This document shows positions 26,985-36,305 of a stretch of DNA of 64,000 nt, piece by piece. The DNA is from Pseudomonas anuradhapurensis (GTDB lineage: Bacteria > Pseudomonadota > Gammaproteobacteria > Pseudomonadales > Pseudomonadaceae), in NCBI RefSeq assembly GCF_014269225.2, contig NZ_CP077097.1:2305001-2369000 (forward strand), read 5' to 3'. Numbering within the stretch: the stretch's first letter is position 1; every line of letters begins with the position of its first letter. The notes beneath the pieces were generated by a model. The model was not told the DNA's origin and ran no database searches. It was given only the letters and a program-made list of their open reading frames with translations. The position numbers and the translations under genes are program-made.

Positions 26985-27866
26985 ATGCGCGAAATCAGCC
27001 TCGACCGCCTGCGCACGCTGGTGGTGATTGCCGATCTCGGCTCGTTTGCCGAGGCCGCCCGCCAGCTCAACCTGGCGCCGCCGACGATCAGCCTGCACGT
27101 GGCCGAGCTGGAGGCGCGCATCGGTGCGCCGTTGCTCACCCGTGCTCGCGGCCAGGTGCGCCCGACCGCCATCGGCGAAACCCTGCTGGCCCGCGCTCGG
27201 CGCCTGTTGGCCGATGCCGATCAGGCGCTGGATGAAGTGCGCCGGCAGGTCGAGGGGCTGACCGGCAGGGTGCGCCTGGGCGCCTCGACCGGTGCCATTG
27301 CCCACCTGCTGCCGCAAGCGCTGGAGCATTTGCGTGCCGTGCACCCGGGCATCGATGTGCAAGTACAGGTACTGACGTCCCAGGCCTCGCTGGCTCGCTT
27401 GCGCGAGGGCACCCTGGATATCGGCCTGGTCGCCTTGCCGCAGGTGGCTGGCAAAGGGCTTGAAGTCATCCCTTGGCGGCGCGACCCGATCCTGGCCTAT
27501 GTGCCGGCCGACTGGCAGCCGCCGGCCAAAGTCACGCCGGCCTGGCTGGCGCAACGGGCATTGATCCTCAACGACAGCAGTACCCAGCTGTCGCGGGTGA
27601 CTGGCGAATGGTTCGCGGCGGCAGGGTTGTACCCCGAAGCACGCATCGAGCTTAACTATAACGATGCGATCAAGAGCCTGGTCGGGGCCGGGTACGGGGC
27701 AACGTTGTTGCCGCAGGAAGGCGAGGCGGCAGAGTTGGACCGGCGTATCGTCCGCCGGCCGCTGCGCCCGGGGCTGTGGCGGCAACTCGGTATCGCCTGC
27801 CGCAAAGGGCAGGTGGAGCGGGCCACGGGGTATGTGCTGCAGGCATTGGAGCAGCTTCGGCAGTAG
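26985..27866 (+). CDS. LysR family transcriptional regulator
   Basis: The 293-residue LTTR has an N-terminal HTH ([28 protein letters not shown]) and a periplasmic-binding-like effector domain starting at [22 protein letters not shown]. It is divergent from argC, which suggests control of that gene, but LTTRs also act at distance and no arginine link is proven from sequence. Confidence 0.88.
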   Translation: MREISLDRLRTLVVIADLGSFAEAARQLNLAPPTISLHVAELEARIGAPLLTRARGQVRPTAIGETLLARARRLLADADQALDEVRRQVEGLTGRVRLGASTGAIAHLLPQALEHLRAVHPGIDVQVQVLTSQASLARLREGTLDIGLVALPQVAGKGLEVIPWRRDPILAYVPADWQPPAKVTPAWLAQRALILNDSSTQLSRVTGEWFAAAGLYPEARIELNYNDAIKSLVGAGYGATLLPQEGEAAELDRRIVRRPLRPGLWRQLGIACRKGQVERATGYVLQALEQLRQ

Positions 27867-28164
27867 GGGCTGTGCAGCCCAGCCGCCGACAAGCCAGTTC
27901 CCACAGGCCCCCTCAAGTTTTGGGGCAGTGGTGATCCTGTGGGCTTCAGCCGCGCTCAACGGCACAGCCGGCAGCGCCTACCGCGTCGCCTGCTTCGCGA
28001 GATAAATCCGCTCTACAGGTGTGCACTGCGCCTGCTTCGAGTTGGCGCTGCACCGAGCTGGACGTATTGCGGCCAGCCGTCATCGGTTTTGAACGGAATC
28101 ACCCGACCCTGGATCTACCCAGTGCGTCGTGCGTTCTACATCCAGCCAAGTGGGAGCTTATTCG
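27867..28164. other. Gene-free stretch with degraded REP-like sequence
   Basis: About 300 bp. A small GGGCTG-tg-CAGCCC hairpin follows the LysR stop, and 27895-27945 has REP-like fragments (ttcccacaggccccc, atcctgtgggctt). The right part should hold the promoter of the small gene at 28165. No gene or clear operator is visible. Confidence 0.6.
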
Positions 28165-28383
28165 ATGGCCAAGTACCTGTACCTGATCAGCTACATTCTC
28201 GACAACCAACCGGGCACGTGCGAGTTGCGCAGTGACGAAGAGGACCTGAGCAGAGAAGTTGCACGCGATTACCTGCAGGGCCTGCACCGTAACGAGGCAA
28301 CCTCTTTCACCGATGTGCAGGTCCAGCGCCTGGAGCACGATCATCAGCCCGGCACTTCGCCGGGGCATTATCAGCAGCCCTGA
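28165..28383 (+). CDS. Small hypothetical protein
   Basis: A 72-residue protein, MAKYLYLISYILDNQPGTCELR..., started at 28165 because GGGAG lies at good spacing; the frame extends 12 codons upstream without support. It is soluble, slightly acidic and has no signal or domain I recognise. It stands alone before a hairpin shared with the convergent MscS gene. Confidence 0.65.
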   Translation: MAKYLYLISYILDNQPGTCELRSDEEDLSREVARDYLQGLHRNEATSFTDVQVQRLEHDHQPGTSPGHYQQP

Positions 28384-28392
28384 AGCTCAAAG

Positions 28393-28421
28393 GCATGAAC
28401 GGGGCAAGACGCCCCCTCATG
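28393..28421. terminator. Bidirectional hairpin terminator
   Basis: GCATGAacGGGGC pairs with GCCCCcTCATGC across a 5-nt loop. It lies between the convergent stops of the 72-residue gene and the MscS-like gene and overlaps the latter's last codon. Confidence 0.6.
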
Positions 28422-29541
28422 CTCCACGAATACCCAGGCTCCCGCGGCCCTGCCCTTGGACACGGGCCTCTTCTGGCAGGGCAGTGACCTTGATGGCGCG
28501 TACCGGCACGGCAAACTGGGCGCCGATCTTCGAGAAGCGCTCGAGCAGGTGGAAATTGATGGCCTGCTGGATGTCCATGTACAGGTTGTATCCCGGGTCC
28601 TTGACGATGTACACGCACTCGAACTCCAGCGCTTCCTTGCCGAAACCGCGCAGGTGAGCGCGATCGAAGCGGACCTGGTCCTGCGCCTTGATGGCTTCCT
28701 CGACGATCGCCGGTGCCTTCTTCACCGCCTCGGTGGGCGTGTCGTACGACAGGCCGAACTCGAACACGATGCGCCGCTCCTGCAGGCGTTTGTAGTTCTG
28801 GATGGTGCTGCTGATCATGCTGGCGTTGGCCATCACGATCTGCTCGCCACCCAGGCTGCGGATGCGCGTGGTCTTCAGCCCGACGTGTTCCACCGTACCG
28901 GCCAGCGGGCCGATGACGATGAAGTCGCCCACTTCGAAGGGCTTGTCCACGGCGATCGACAACGAGGCGAACAGGTCACCGAGGATGTTCTGCACTGCCA
29001 GCGCGACGGCGATGCCGCCCACACCCAGGCTGGCGACGAAGGCGGTAATATTGACGCCCAGGTTGGACAGCATCGCCAGCAGCACCACGGACCACAGCAA
29101 TACCCGCGCGCCCCAGGCTGACAAGGTGGCCAGCGCGCTGCCCTGGTTGAGCCCACTGCTGCTGTGCCGCGCGAAGTAGCGGCTCAGGCCCAGGCCGATG
29201 GCCCGGTTGGCCCACAACCCAATCTGCAACGCCGCGACCACGAACCACAGGCTGCCGACCCGCGTCAGCCAGCGCTCGGGCAGGTCGAGCATGCTCAGGC
29301 CGACCAGCAACGAGGCGAGCAACAAGAGGAAATTGCTGGTGCCCGCGAGCACCTTGGCCAGCACCTGGCTGAGTACGCCGTCGTGTTCGGACCAGCGCCG
29401 GACCCGGCGCAGCACGAAGCTGATGGCCGCCCGCGCGACCAGGAAGGTGACGATGGAAACGGCCAATGCCAGCAACAGGTTGAGGATGGAAATGCCGAAC
29501 AGCGTGGTCTCGGCGAACAGTGCGATGATGCGGTCACTCAT
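28417..29541 (-). CDS. MscS family mechanosensitive channel
   Basis: The 374-residue protein has about five N-terminal TM helices, then the MscS pore/beta domain: ITAFVASLGVGGIAVALAVQNILGDLFASLSIAVDKPFEVGDFIVIG, with the glycine-rich pore helix directly before it. The C-terminal alpha-beta domain follows. It would gate ion efflux under hypo-osmotic stress. It is larger than E. coli MscS because of extra TM helices, resembling YbdG/YnaI-type members. Confidence 0.9.
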   Translation of the reverse strand: MSDRIIALFAETTLFGISILNLLLALAVSIVTFLVARAAISFVLRRVRRWSEHDGVLSQVLAKVLAGTSNFLLLLASLLVGLSMLDLPERWLTRVGSLWFVVAALQIGLWANRAIGLGLSRYFARHSSSGLNQGSALATLSAWGARVLLWSVVLLAMLSNLGVNITAFVASLGVGGIAVALAVQNILGDLFASLSIAVDKPFEVGDFIVIGPLAGTVEHVGLKTTRIRSLGGEQIVMANASMISSTIQNYKRLQERRIVFEFGLSYDTPTEAVKKAPAIVEEAIKAQDQVRFDRAHLRGFGKEALEFECVYIVKDPGYNLYMDIQQAINFHLLERFSKIGAQFAVPVRAIKVTALPEEARVQGQGRGSLGIRGA

Positions 29542-29586
29542 GAGGGCTTGCCTCCTTCCGTCAGGGTCGGGTGACAGGGGCCGGGC

Positions 29587-29925
29587 CTACAGACCCAGCA
29601 TGTTGGCGTGCACGTAGTACATGATCCACAACGACAGCCCCACCAGCAGCACGATGATCACCACCGTGAACACCAGCGCCACCAGGCTCCAGCGCTGCTC
29701 CCGCGCAGTGGTCAGGTGCAGGAAGAACAGCATGTGCACGAGGATCTGCACCACCGCGCAGACCAGCACCAGCAGGAACGTCAGGTGGCGTGGCAGGCTC
29801 GGGTACATGGCCAGCCCGAAGGGCACGAGGGTGAGGATGGCGGCCAGCAGGAAACCCACGTTGTAGGATTGGTGGCTGCTCTGGCTGGCACCGGCACTGC
29901 TGTGGACCTGGCTTTCACTGGACAT
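29587..29925 (-). CDS. cyoD: Cytochrome o ubiquinol oxidase subunit IV
   Basis: The 112-residue protein has three TM helices (YNVGFLLAAILTLVPFGLAM; TFLLVLVCAVVQILVHMLFFLHL; VALVFTVVIIVLLVGLSLWIMY), as in CyoD. The ATG at 29925 overlaps the cyoC stop. It is the last cyo gene; the next gene downstream is an MscS channel and no cyoE (heme O synthase) follows. Confidence 0.9.
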   Translation of the reverse strand: MSSESQVHSSAGASQSSHQSYNVGFLLAAILTLVPFGLAMYPSLPRHLTFLLVLVCAVVQILVHMLFFLHLTTAREQRWSLVALVFTVVIIVLLVGLSLWIMYYVHANMLGL

Positions 29926-30536
29926 CAGATCACCCCGAACAGGTAGACGACGGTAAACACGCACACCCACACGATGTCGAGGAAGTGCCAGAACAGGCTC
30001 AGGCAGCTCAGGCGTGTGGAGTTGACGCAGCACAGGCCGCGCTGCTGCACCTGGATCATCAGCAAGGCCATCCACACCAGGCCGACCAGCACATGCAGGC
30101 CATGGGTGCCGACCAGGGTGAAGAAGCCGGTGAGGAACGCGCTGCGCTGCGGGCCGGCACCTTCGGCAATCAGGTGGTGGAATTCGTTGAGCTCCATGGC
30201 GATGAAGCCCAGGCCGAGCAGGAAGGTCACCCCGAGCCACTGCAGCACCCGGCGTTTGTCCTTGCGGTGGTTGGCCAGCATGGCGTAGCCGTAGCTGATG
30301 CTGCTGAACAGCAGCAGGAAGGTTTCGACCAGTACATACGGCAGCTCGAAGATGTCCGCCGCGCTCGGCCCGCCGGCCACCGCCTGGCCCAGCACGGCAT
30401 AGGTGGCGAACAGCGTGGCGAACAGGATGCAGTCGGTCATCAGGTAGATCCAGAAGCCGAACAGGCTCAGGGAACCGGCATCCTCGTAGCCTTGCTCCTG
30501 CTGGTGGGCAGTTTCGTTCAGCACGATATGGGACAT
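29925..30536 (-). CDS. cyoC: Cytochrome o ubiquinol oxidase subunit III
   Basis: The 203-residue heme-copper oxidase subunit III has five TM helices and the typical [24 protein letters not shown] and [17 protein letters not shown] segments. It ends by overlapping cyoD (TGATG) and begins 3 bp after cyoB. Confidence 0.93.
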   Translation of the reverse strand: MSHIVLNETAHQQEQGYEDAGSLSLFGFWIYLMTDCILFATLFATYAVLGQAVAGGPSAADIFELPYVLVETFLLLFSSISYGYAMLANHRKDKRRVLQWLGVTFLLGLGFIAMELNEFHHLIAEGAGPQRSAFLTGFFTLVGTHGLHVLVGLVWMALLMIQVQQRGLCCVNSTRLSCLSLFWHFLDIVWVCVFTVVYLFGVI

Positions 30537-30539
30537 GGT

Positions 30540-32513
30540 TCAGGCCTCCGCCAGCAGTTGCCGCCGTTCGGTTTCCACGCGCTCGACTTCCTCGGCCGAC
30601 ACGTAGTATTCGGTGTGCTGGTCATAGCTGCGCACCACCAGCGTCGCCACCGTGGCCAGCAGGCTGGCGATCACCAGCCACCAGATGTGCCAGACCAGGG
30701 CAAAGCCCATCACCGTCGAGAGTGCCCCAAGCACCACGCCCAGGCTGGTGTTGCAAGGCATGTGGATCTTGCGGAAGTCCGCCTCCACCAGGGTTTTCAC
30801 GCCTTTCTCCTTCATCCCCCAATAGGCATCGATGCCATGTACCACGGGTTGCTCGGCAAAGTTGTAGAACGGCGGCGGCGAGGCGGTGGCCCATTCCAGG
30901 GTCCGGCCGTCCCACGGGTCGCCGGTGTGGTCGCGGTTTTCGTGGCGCTTGCGGATACTCACCACCAGTTGCATGACCTGGCAGGCCACGCCGCACAGGA
31001 TGATCAGCACGCCGAGCATCTCCAGGAGCAGCAACGGCCGCCATTCCGGCACGTCGAAGTGGTTCAGGCGCCGGGTCATGCCCATGAAGCCAAGGAAGTA
31101 GGACGGCATGAAGGCGCAGTAGAAGCCGACCAGCCAGCACCAGAACGCCGCACGGCCCAGCGGGTCGTAGAGCTTGAAGCCGAAGGCCTTGGGGAACCAG
31201 TAGGTGAGGCCGCACAGGTAGCCGAACACCGCACCGCCAATGATCACGTTATGGAAGTGCGCGATCAGGAACAGGCTGTTGTGCAGCAGGAAGTCCGCAC
31301 TTGGCACCGCCAGCAGTACCCCGGTCATGCCGCCGATGCTGAAGGTGACGATAAAACCAACGGTCCACAGCATCGGGGTCTCGAAGCGCACCCGCCCGCG
31401 GTACATGGTGAACAGCCAGGTGAAGATCTTCACCCCGGTCGGCACGGCAATGATCATGGTCATGATGCCGAAGAACGCGTTGACGTTGGGCCCGGCGCCC
31501 ATGGTGAAGAAGTGGTGCACCCAGACGATGAACGACAGCACGGTGATGACGATGGTCGCCCACACCAGCGAGTAGTAGCCGAACAGGCGCTTGCGCGAGA
31601 AGGTCGAGGCCACTTCGGAGAAGATGCCGAAGGCCGGCAGGATCAGGATGTACACCTCCGGGTGGCCCCAGGCCCAGATGAGGTTGATGTACATCATCGG
31701 GTTGCCGCCCAGCTCGTTGGTGAAGAAGTGCATGCCCAGGTAGCGGTCCAGGCTGAGCATGAACAGCGTCGCGGTGAGGATGGGGAAGGCCGCCAGGATC
31801 AGGATCGAGGTGCACAGCACGGTCCAGGTGAACACCGGCATGCGGAACAGGGTCATGCCAGTGGTGCGCATCTTGAGGATGGTGACGAAGAAATTCAGGC
31901 CCGTGAGCAAGGTGCCGATGCCGGATATCTGTAGCGACCAGATGTAGTAGTCCACGCCGACGCCCGGGCTGTAGCCGATGCCGGACAATGGCGGGTAGGC
32001 GACCCATCCGGTGTGGGCGAACTCGCCGACACCGAGGGAAATGTTGACCAGCAGGGCACCGGCAACGAACAGCCAGAAGCTGACCGCGTTGAGGAACGGA
32101 TAGGCCACGTCGCGCGCACCGATCTGCAACGGCACCACGATGTTCATCAGGCCGACCACGAACGGCATGGCCATGAAGAAGATCATGATCACCCCGTGGG
32201 CGGTGAAGATCTGGTCGTAGTGCTCCGGCGGCAGGTAGCCCGGCGAACCGTCGGCGGCCATGGCCTGCTGGGTGCGCATCATCAGCGCGTCGGCGAAACC
32301 GCGCAGCAGCATCACCAGGGCGACCACGATGTACATCACGCCGATGCGCTTGTGGTCCACCGAGGTAAACCACTCCCGCCACAGGTACGTCCACTTGCGC
32401 TTGTAGCTGATCGCCCCCACGCCGCCGATGCCGATCAGCCCGACCACCGCCAGGGTGTACATGATGATGGGCTCGCCGAGAGGGATGGCATCCCAGGTCA
32501 GTTTTCCGAACAT
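30540..32513 (-). CDS. cyoB: Cytochrome o ubiquinol oxidase subunit I
   Basis: A full-length 657-residue subunit I with about 15 TM helices. The low-spin heme His is in [15 protein letters not shown], the CuB His and cross-linked Tyr are in [16 protein letters not shown], the CuB His pair is in VHHFFTMG, and the heme ligands are in [10 protein letters not shown]. This is a proton-pumping quinol oxidase that reduces O2 to water. All catalytic residues are present, so the second cyo locus should be functional if heme O is supplied by a cyoE elsewhere. Confidence 0.95.
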   Translation of the reverse strand: MFGKLTWDAIPLGEPIIMYTLAVVGLIGIGGVGAISYKRKWTYLWREWFTSVDHKRIGVMYIVVALVMLLRGFADALMMRTQQAMAADGSPGYLPPEHYDQIFTAHGVIMIFFMAMPFVVGLMNIVVPLQIGARDVAYPFLNAVSFWLFVAGALLVNISLGVGEFAHTGWVAYPPLSGIGYSPGVGVDYYIWSLQISGIGTLLTGLNFFVTILKMRTTGMTLFRMPVFTWTVLCTSILILAAFPILTATLFMLSLDRYLGMHFFTNELGGNPMMYINLIWAWGHPEVYILILPAFGIFSEVASTFSRKRLFGYYSLVWATIVITVLSFIVWVHHFFTMGAGPNVNAFFGIMTMIIAVPTGVKIFTWLFTMYRGRVRFETPMLWTVGFIVTFSIGGMTGVLLAVPSADFLLHNSLFLIAHFHNVIIGGAVFGYLCGLTYWFPKAFGFKLYDPLGRAAFWCWLVGFYCAFMPSYFLGFMGMTRRLNHFDVPEWRPLLLLEMLGVLIILCGVACQVMQLVVSIRKRHENRDHTGDPWDGRTLEWATASPPPFYNFAEQPVVHGIDAYWGMKEKGVKTLVEADFRKIHMPCNTSLGVVLGALSTVMGFALVWHIWWLVIASLLATVATLVVRSYDQHTEYYVSAEEVERVETERRQLLAEA

Positions 32514-32518
32514 GTGCG

Positions 32519-33442
32519 TTACTCCTTGCCGGGTTGTGGCGCATCACCTTGTGGGTCGCTCAGGCGTCGCTCGACCTCGCGCGAGCGCTTGACGCCCTGG
32601 TACTTGTCGATCAGCGACTGGAACAATTGCGTGTCGACCGCGGCGTAGTGCTCCACCGGGTGGGCGACACTGGGCTTGGCCAACTGCGTGTAGCTGGCCT
32701 GGTCGAGGCGGCGCTGCGAACCACGCACCTTGGCCACCCAGGCGTCGAAGCCGGCCGGGTCGAGGGCGAGGGCCTTGAAGTGCATGTCGGAAAAACCGGG
32801 GCCGTTGTAGTTGGCGGCGATGCCGGTATAGCTGCCGGCATGGTTGGCGATCAGGTGCAGCTGCGTCTGCATGTCGGCCATGGCGTAGATCTGCCCGCCC
32901 GGGGCGGGGATGAAGAACGAGGTGATGGCCCCGTCCGAGGTCACCCGGAAGTCCACCGGCGTGTCCACCGGCATGGCCAGTTCGTTGACCGAGGCAATGC
33001 CCAGTTCGGGATAGACGAACAGCCACTTCCAGTCGGTGGCGATCACCTGCACCTTGATCGGGCGGGCCTCGGACTGCAGCGGGCGGTAGGGGTCCAGGGC
33101 GTGGGTGGAGCGCCAGGTAACGATACCGAGGACGATGATGATGAGCAGCGGCACGCCCCAGACCACCAGCTCGATAGCGCGCGAGTGGCTCCACTCCGGT
33201 GTATACCGCGCTTTGACGTTGGAGGCCCGGTAGTGCACCGAGAACACCAATGCCATGACCATCACCGGGAGGACCACGATCAGCATCAGCAGCGTGGCGA
33301 GGATGATCAGGTTGCGCTGCTCCAGGCCGACCTGGCCCTTGGGGTTGAACAGCACCATGTCGCAGCCCGACAACTGCAGCGTGATGCCCCCGAGCACCAG
33401 CAGGCCGAGCAGCCTGGCGGCTTCCGTATATGCCTTTGCCAT
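32519..33442 (-). CDS. cyoA: Cytochrome o ubiquinol oxidase subunit II
   Basis: A 307-residue lipoprotein with lipobox LQLSGCD, two TM helices and a C-terminal cupredoxin-like domain without CuA ligands, as in quinol oxidases ([50 protein letters not shown]). The C-terminal tail continues past the usual end with a basic, charged stretch. It is the first gene of cyoABCD. No Anr/Fnr box is visible upstream. Confidence 0.93.
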   Translation of the reverse strand: MAKAYTEAARLLGLLVLGGITLQLSGCDMVLFNPKGQVGLEQRNLIILATLLMLIVVLPVMVMALVFSVHYRASNVKARYTPEWSHSRAIELVVWGVPLLIIIVLGIVTWRSTHALDPYRPLQSEARPIKVQVIATDWKWLFVYPELGIASVNELAMPVDTPVDFRVTSDGAITSFFIPAPGGQIYAMADMQTQLHLIANHAGSYTGIAANYNGPGFSDMHFKALALDPAGFDAWVAKVRGSQRRLDQASYTQLAKPSVAHPVEHYAAVDTQLFQSLIDKYQGVKRSREVERRLSDPQGDAPQPGKE

Positions 33443-33662
33443 GTGTTTGTCCCGTATTGTGTTACCGAATGTTCAGGCTTGTTGAGTTAGAAGAAGGGCA
33501 GGCGGGGGAAGGTTGTATGGAATCTGCGCATAGGCGACGAGCGGTGGTTGGCAGTGGGCAACGTTGGTCCAGCCAGCCGGCTGTCTGATGGTTCGGATTG
33601 TTTTTGCACTGGGCAGCGGAACCCGACGATCTATGGAAGACACCACCCACGAGGGCTGCCCC

Positions 33663-33959
33663 ATGAAGAAGAGAGGCGAGACGTACCGCAGCTGGTGCGA
33701 TCCGATCCTGCACCATCAGGTCCACGAGGAAACCCTCGACGACGACACCCGCCTGGAGGTACAGACGCGCCTGTCACGTACCGGGGCAACCCAGCTGTTC
33801 ATTGGCGTGTATCTGGCCGACGGCACGGCGCTATACGAACGCGCCTATGCCCGGCGCCCCGGCGAAACCATGAGCCGGGCGCTGGTGTGGGGGGTAGGGC
33901 GCGCCCGGCGGGTAGCGGCCGAGCGCCGGGCGTTCAGCGCCGAGTCGCTCGGTGGCTGA
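33663..33959 (+). CDS. Small hypothetical protein
   Basis: The 98-residue protein begins MKKRGETYRSWCDPILHHQV; I chose 33663 because GAGGG precedes it, whereas the in-frame ATG at 33633 has no ribosome binding site. It is basic and soluble, with a predicted beta-rich centre (TQLFIGVYLADGTALYERAY) and an alanine-arginine helix at the end. No family is recognised. It is convergent with the 47-residue gene that follows. Confidence 0.65.
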   Translation: MKKRGETYRSWCDPILHHQVHEETLDDDTRLEVQTRLSRTGATQLFIGVYLADGTALYERAYARRPGETMSRALVWGVGRARRVAAERRAFSAESLGG

Positions 33960-33962
33960 GGC

Positions 33963-34106
33963 TCAACCGTCGGACTGTTCCTCGGGTGGCACCTGGCCCT
34001 CCGGCCAGTCGGGCGCCTGTTGTTCCGGCTCCGGCTTGGGTACAGGTTCGCCGGGGTTGTGCGGTACCTCGTCGACATACGGATCGGGGTGGTTGGGGTC
34101 GATCAT
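33963..34106 (-). CDS. Tiny proline- and acid-rich protein (47 aa)
   Basis: ATG at 34106 follows AAGGAG at ideal spacing and opens 47 codons: MIDPNHPDPYVDEVPHNPGE, then repeated PEP/PEQ motifs, ending QSDG. Eleven prolines and many acidic residues point to an unfolded peptide. Its stop lies 3 bp from the convergent 98-residue gene. It is easily missed by length cut-offs. Function is unknown. Confidence 0.7.
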   Translation of the reverse strand: MIDPNHPDPYVDEVPHNPGEPVPKPEPEQQAPDWPEGQVPPEEQSDG

Positions 34107-34253
34107 GGCGTGGCTCCTTGCAGGTTGGTTACCTGGCTTAGGTCGCCCTGGCGCGCAAGCTGTTCAACTGGATGTCGCCAATGGAACGTCGTACCCGCTG
34201 GAGTGTTCCATTGAAGGACCCCGTCACGGGGGAAGATTCAGGGAGTCGACGCG

Positions 34254-34967
34254 ATGATTCATCTGGGTTGCGCAGGTTGGAGCCTGCCTCGCCAGTATGC
34301 TGATGAGTTTCCAGCCCCTGGCAGCCACCTGCAGCGCTACGCCACGGGCTTGAACGCAGTCGAGATCAACAGCTCGTTCTACCGGCCGCATCGGCCTGGT
34401 ACCTATGCCCGCTGGGCTGCGTCCGTTTCGGCGGATTTTCGTTTTGCCGTGAAGCTGCCGAAGCGCATCACCCACGAACAGCGGCTGCGCGGGGCCGTGC
34501 CAGCGTTGGAAGCGTTCCTCGCCCAGTGCGGCCAGCTGGGCGAGCAGCTCGGCTGCCTGCTGGTGCAATTGCCCCCCTCGCTGGACTACACCCGCGAAAC
34601 CGCCTGGCCATTCTTTGCCGATTTGCGCGCCCGCTATGCCGGGCCGGTGGCGCTGGAACCCAGGCACGCCAGCTGGCAAGGCGCACACTCGATGCTGGTC
34701 GATCTGCACATCGCCCAGGTCGCCGCCAGCCCTGCACGCTTCGCCAGCGACGCCCAGCCAGCCGGCTGGCCGGGCCTGGTCTACTGGCGCCTGCATGGCG
34801 AACCACGCATCTATCACAGCGCCTACGCCGACGACTACCTAAAACGCCTGGCCGAGCAGTTGCAGCGCAGCCGCGCCGCTGGCGTGCCGAGCTGGTGCAT
34901 CTTCGACAACACCGCCTCCGGCGCTGCGCTGGGCGATGCCTTGAGGCTGCAGCGTTATCTGCGCTAA
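34254..34967 (+). CDS. DUF72 (YecE-like) protein
   Basis: The 237-residue protein has the DUF72 TIM-barrel start HLGCAGWSLPRQYADEFPAPG, the NAVEINSSFYRPHRPGTYARWA block, KLPKRITHEQRL, and ends with the YWRLHGEPRIYHSAY and CIFDNTASGAAL segments. DUF72 proteins are common and conserved, but their reaction is not established. It sits among small stress-type genes and seems to have its own promoter. Confidence 0.9.
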   Translation: MIHLGCAGWSLPRQYADEFPAPGSHLQRYATGLNAVEINSSFYRPHRPGTYARWAASVSADFRFAVKLPKRITHEQRLRGAVPALEAFLAQCGQLGEQLGCLLVQLPPSLDYTRETAWPFFADLRARYAGPVALEPRHASWQGAHSMLVDLHIAQVAASPARFASDAQPAGWPGLVYWRLHGEPRIYHSAYADDYLKRLAEQLQRSRAAGVPSWCIFDNTASGAALGDALRLQRYLR

Positions 34968-34993
34968 GCCAGACAAAGCTGATAGCCAAGCGC

Positions 34994-35239
34994 TCAGCCC
35001 GCTTCCATTGCGGTGTTCTTTTTCCACCCCCGCAGGTTCATCGCGCACAGGCAAACCTGCAGGATGATCAGGGCCCAGGCCTGGGCCTGCCAACCCCAGA
35101 TCGCCCACAGCAGGTTGCTGGCAATGAAACAGCAGAAACCCAGCTTGCGCCGGCCAGGGCGGCGCGAGCCAATGCACCAGGCGGCCAGCACCGTCAGGGC
35201 CATGGCGGGCCATTGCAACAAGTCGATCCAATCTTCCAT
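34994..35239 (-). CDS. Small membrane protein
   Basis: The 81-residue protein has three hydrophobic segments (LLQWPAMALTVLAAWCIG; LGFCCFIASNLLWAIWGW; AWALIILQVCLCAMNLRGW) around a basic loop, which resembles small PnuC-like or yet unnamed Pseudomonas inner-membrane proteins. ATG at 35239 is chosen; a GTG lies one codon upstream. No clear ribosome binding site precedes either. It follows the hemerythrin gene on the same strand, across a strong hairpin. Confidence 0.7.
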   Translation of the reverse strand: MEDWIDLLQWPAMALTVLAAWCIGSRRPGRRKLGFCCFIASNLLWAIWGWQAQAWALIILQVCLCAMNLRGWKKNTAMEAG

Positions 35240-35248
35240 CACACGGCG

Positions 35249-35278
35249 CGCCTGCGCGCCCGGCGGGGCGCGCAGGCG
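35249..35278. terminator. GC-rich hairpin after the hemerythrin gene
   Basis: Arms 35249-35260 and 35267-35278 are exact 12-bp complements with a 6-nt loop. It starts 5 bp after the hemerythrin stop and just before the membrane-protein start. There is no T-tract, so it may attenuate rather than stop transcription. Confidence 0.6.
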
Positions 35279-35282
35279 GTTG

Positions 35283-35747
35283 TCAGGCGGCGTTCAGCTC
35301 GCCCTTGAGCAGTTTCTTCTGGGCTTGCATGGCCTGGCCCATCTCTTCCAGCGCCTGGTTACCCAGCAGCTTGCGGGCAGTCGGGAACAGCTCGCTTTCC
35401 TCTTCCTCGATATGGTGCTCCAGCAGCTCCTTCATGACCTTGACCCGGCCGGCGAACTCAAGGGTAGCGGTGTCGGTCTGCAGCAGGTCCGGCAGCACCA
35501 GGGAATCGACGGCACGGTGCTCTTCCTTGGCCTCGTAGTACATCTTCGCCTCTTCCTTGCCACCGGCCTGCTTGATCGCCGGGTAGAGGATTTCCTCTTC
35601 GAGGGCGGTATGGATGGTCACCTCCTGCTTGATGCGTTCGAGCAGCTCGCTGCGTTTTTTCACTGCACGCTCGGTAGTGGAGGACAGCTCCTCCAGCAGC
35701 TTCTTCACCAACTCATGGTCCTGGACCAACAGATCGATTGCGTTCAT
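35283..35747 (-). CDS. Hemerythrin HHE domain protein
   Basis: The 154-residue four-helix protein carries the expected His/Glu ligand pattern: QDHELVKKLLEEL, HTALEEEILYP, EEHRAVDSLV and HHIEEEESELFP. The family binds a di-iron centre and senses or stores O2, NO or iron; in Pseudomonas such genes are common in stress-induced sets. It is transcribed ahead of the small membrane protein. Confidence 0.9.
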   Translation of the reverse strand: MNAIDLLVQDHELVKKLLEELSSTTERAVKKRSELLERIKQEVTIHTALEEEILYPAIKQAGGKEEAKMYYEAKEEHRAVDSLVLPDLLQTDTATLEFAGRVKVMKELLEHHIEEEESELFPTARKLLGNQALEEMGQAMQAQKKLLKGELNAA

Positions 35748-35939
35748 GAATCACCTCTTCGGGCTCGGAAAAATCACGGTTGCCTTCGATGGAGTGAAGC
35801 GTTGGGCGCAAGGTTCAAAGCGGTTGATAAACGCACCGGTCGGCCGCTGCACGGGCGGGTGATGACCAGCAAGTCAGAATAAATGAATCTTTTTGCCAAG
35901 CGCGGGCTCAATTAGCCTGAATTGATGGAGGAGAGTCCA

Positions 35940-36236
35940 ATGGCAGGACCGCAGTTGTTTGTGATCGAGTACGAGCTTCATGGGGAATTTCGCACATTCA
36001 TCATCCGCCAGGAACGCATGGACAATGCCGAAGCCTGGCACTGGGCAAGTTGCGATGCCGGCGTGGGGATCATCCCCAGGTTTGGCCAGCACAAGATCAA
36101 GAAGGTCAGCCGGCCGATGGCCGAGCGTTACGGGCTGGCCAATGTGCGTTGGCGCGCGTCGGGCCAGGGGCCTGAGTTCGTCGCGCCTCCCATAGACGTG
36201 AAGAAATTCTCGAATGGGTCTTCCGGGGAAGCGTGA
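35940..36236 (+). CDS. Small conserved Pseudomonas protein (DUF6555-like)
   Basis: The 98-residue protein begins MAGPQLFVIEYELHGEFRTF and contains NAEAWHWASCDAGVGIIPRFG. A very strong GGAGGAGAG sets the start at 35940. It resembles a family of short Pseudomonas proteins that I believe is DUF6555, though I cannot confirm the accession. It is soluble, without signal peptide, and of unknown role. Confidence 0.72.
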   Translation: MAGPQLFVIEYELHGEFRTFIIRQERMDNAEAWHWASCDAGVGIIPRFGQHKIKKVSRPMAERYGLANVRWRASGQGPEFVAPPIDVKKFSNGSSGEA

Positions 36237-36305
36237 AGCGCTTTGCTGGCCATTACGTGGGTAATCAGGGCCGCACCAGCGGCCCTTGATCGAAGGGGAA
36301 GGTTC

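Noticed and set aside
25931..27172. 413-codon version of argC
   Set aside because: The added N-terminus is antisense to the LysR gene and unlike ArgC; the NADP-binding motif starts at 26872.
29587..30240. 217-codon version of cyoD
   Set aside because: The N-terminal part is cyoC in another frame; CyoD begins at 29925 with an overlapping TGATG.
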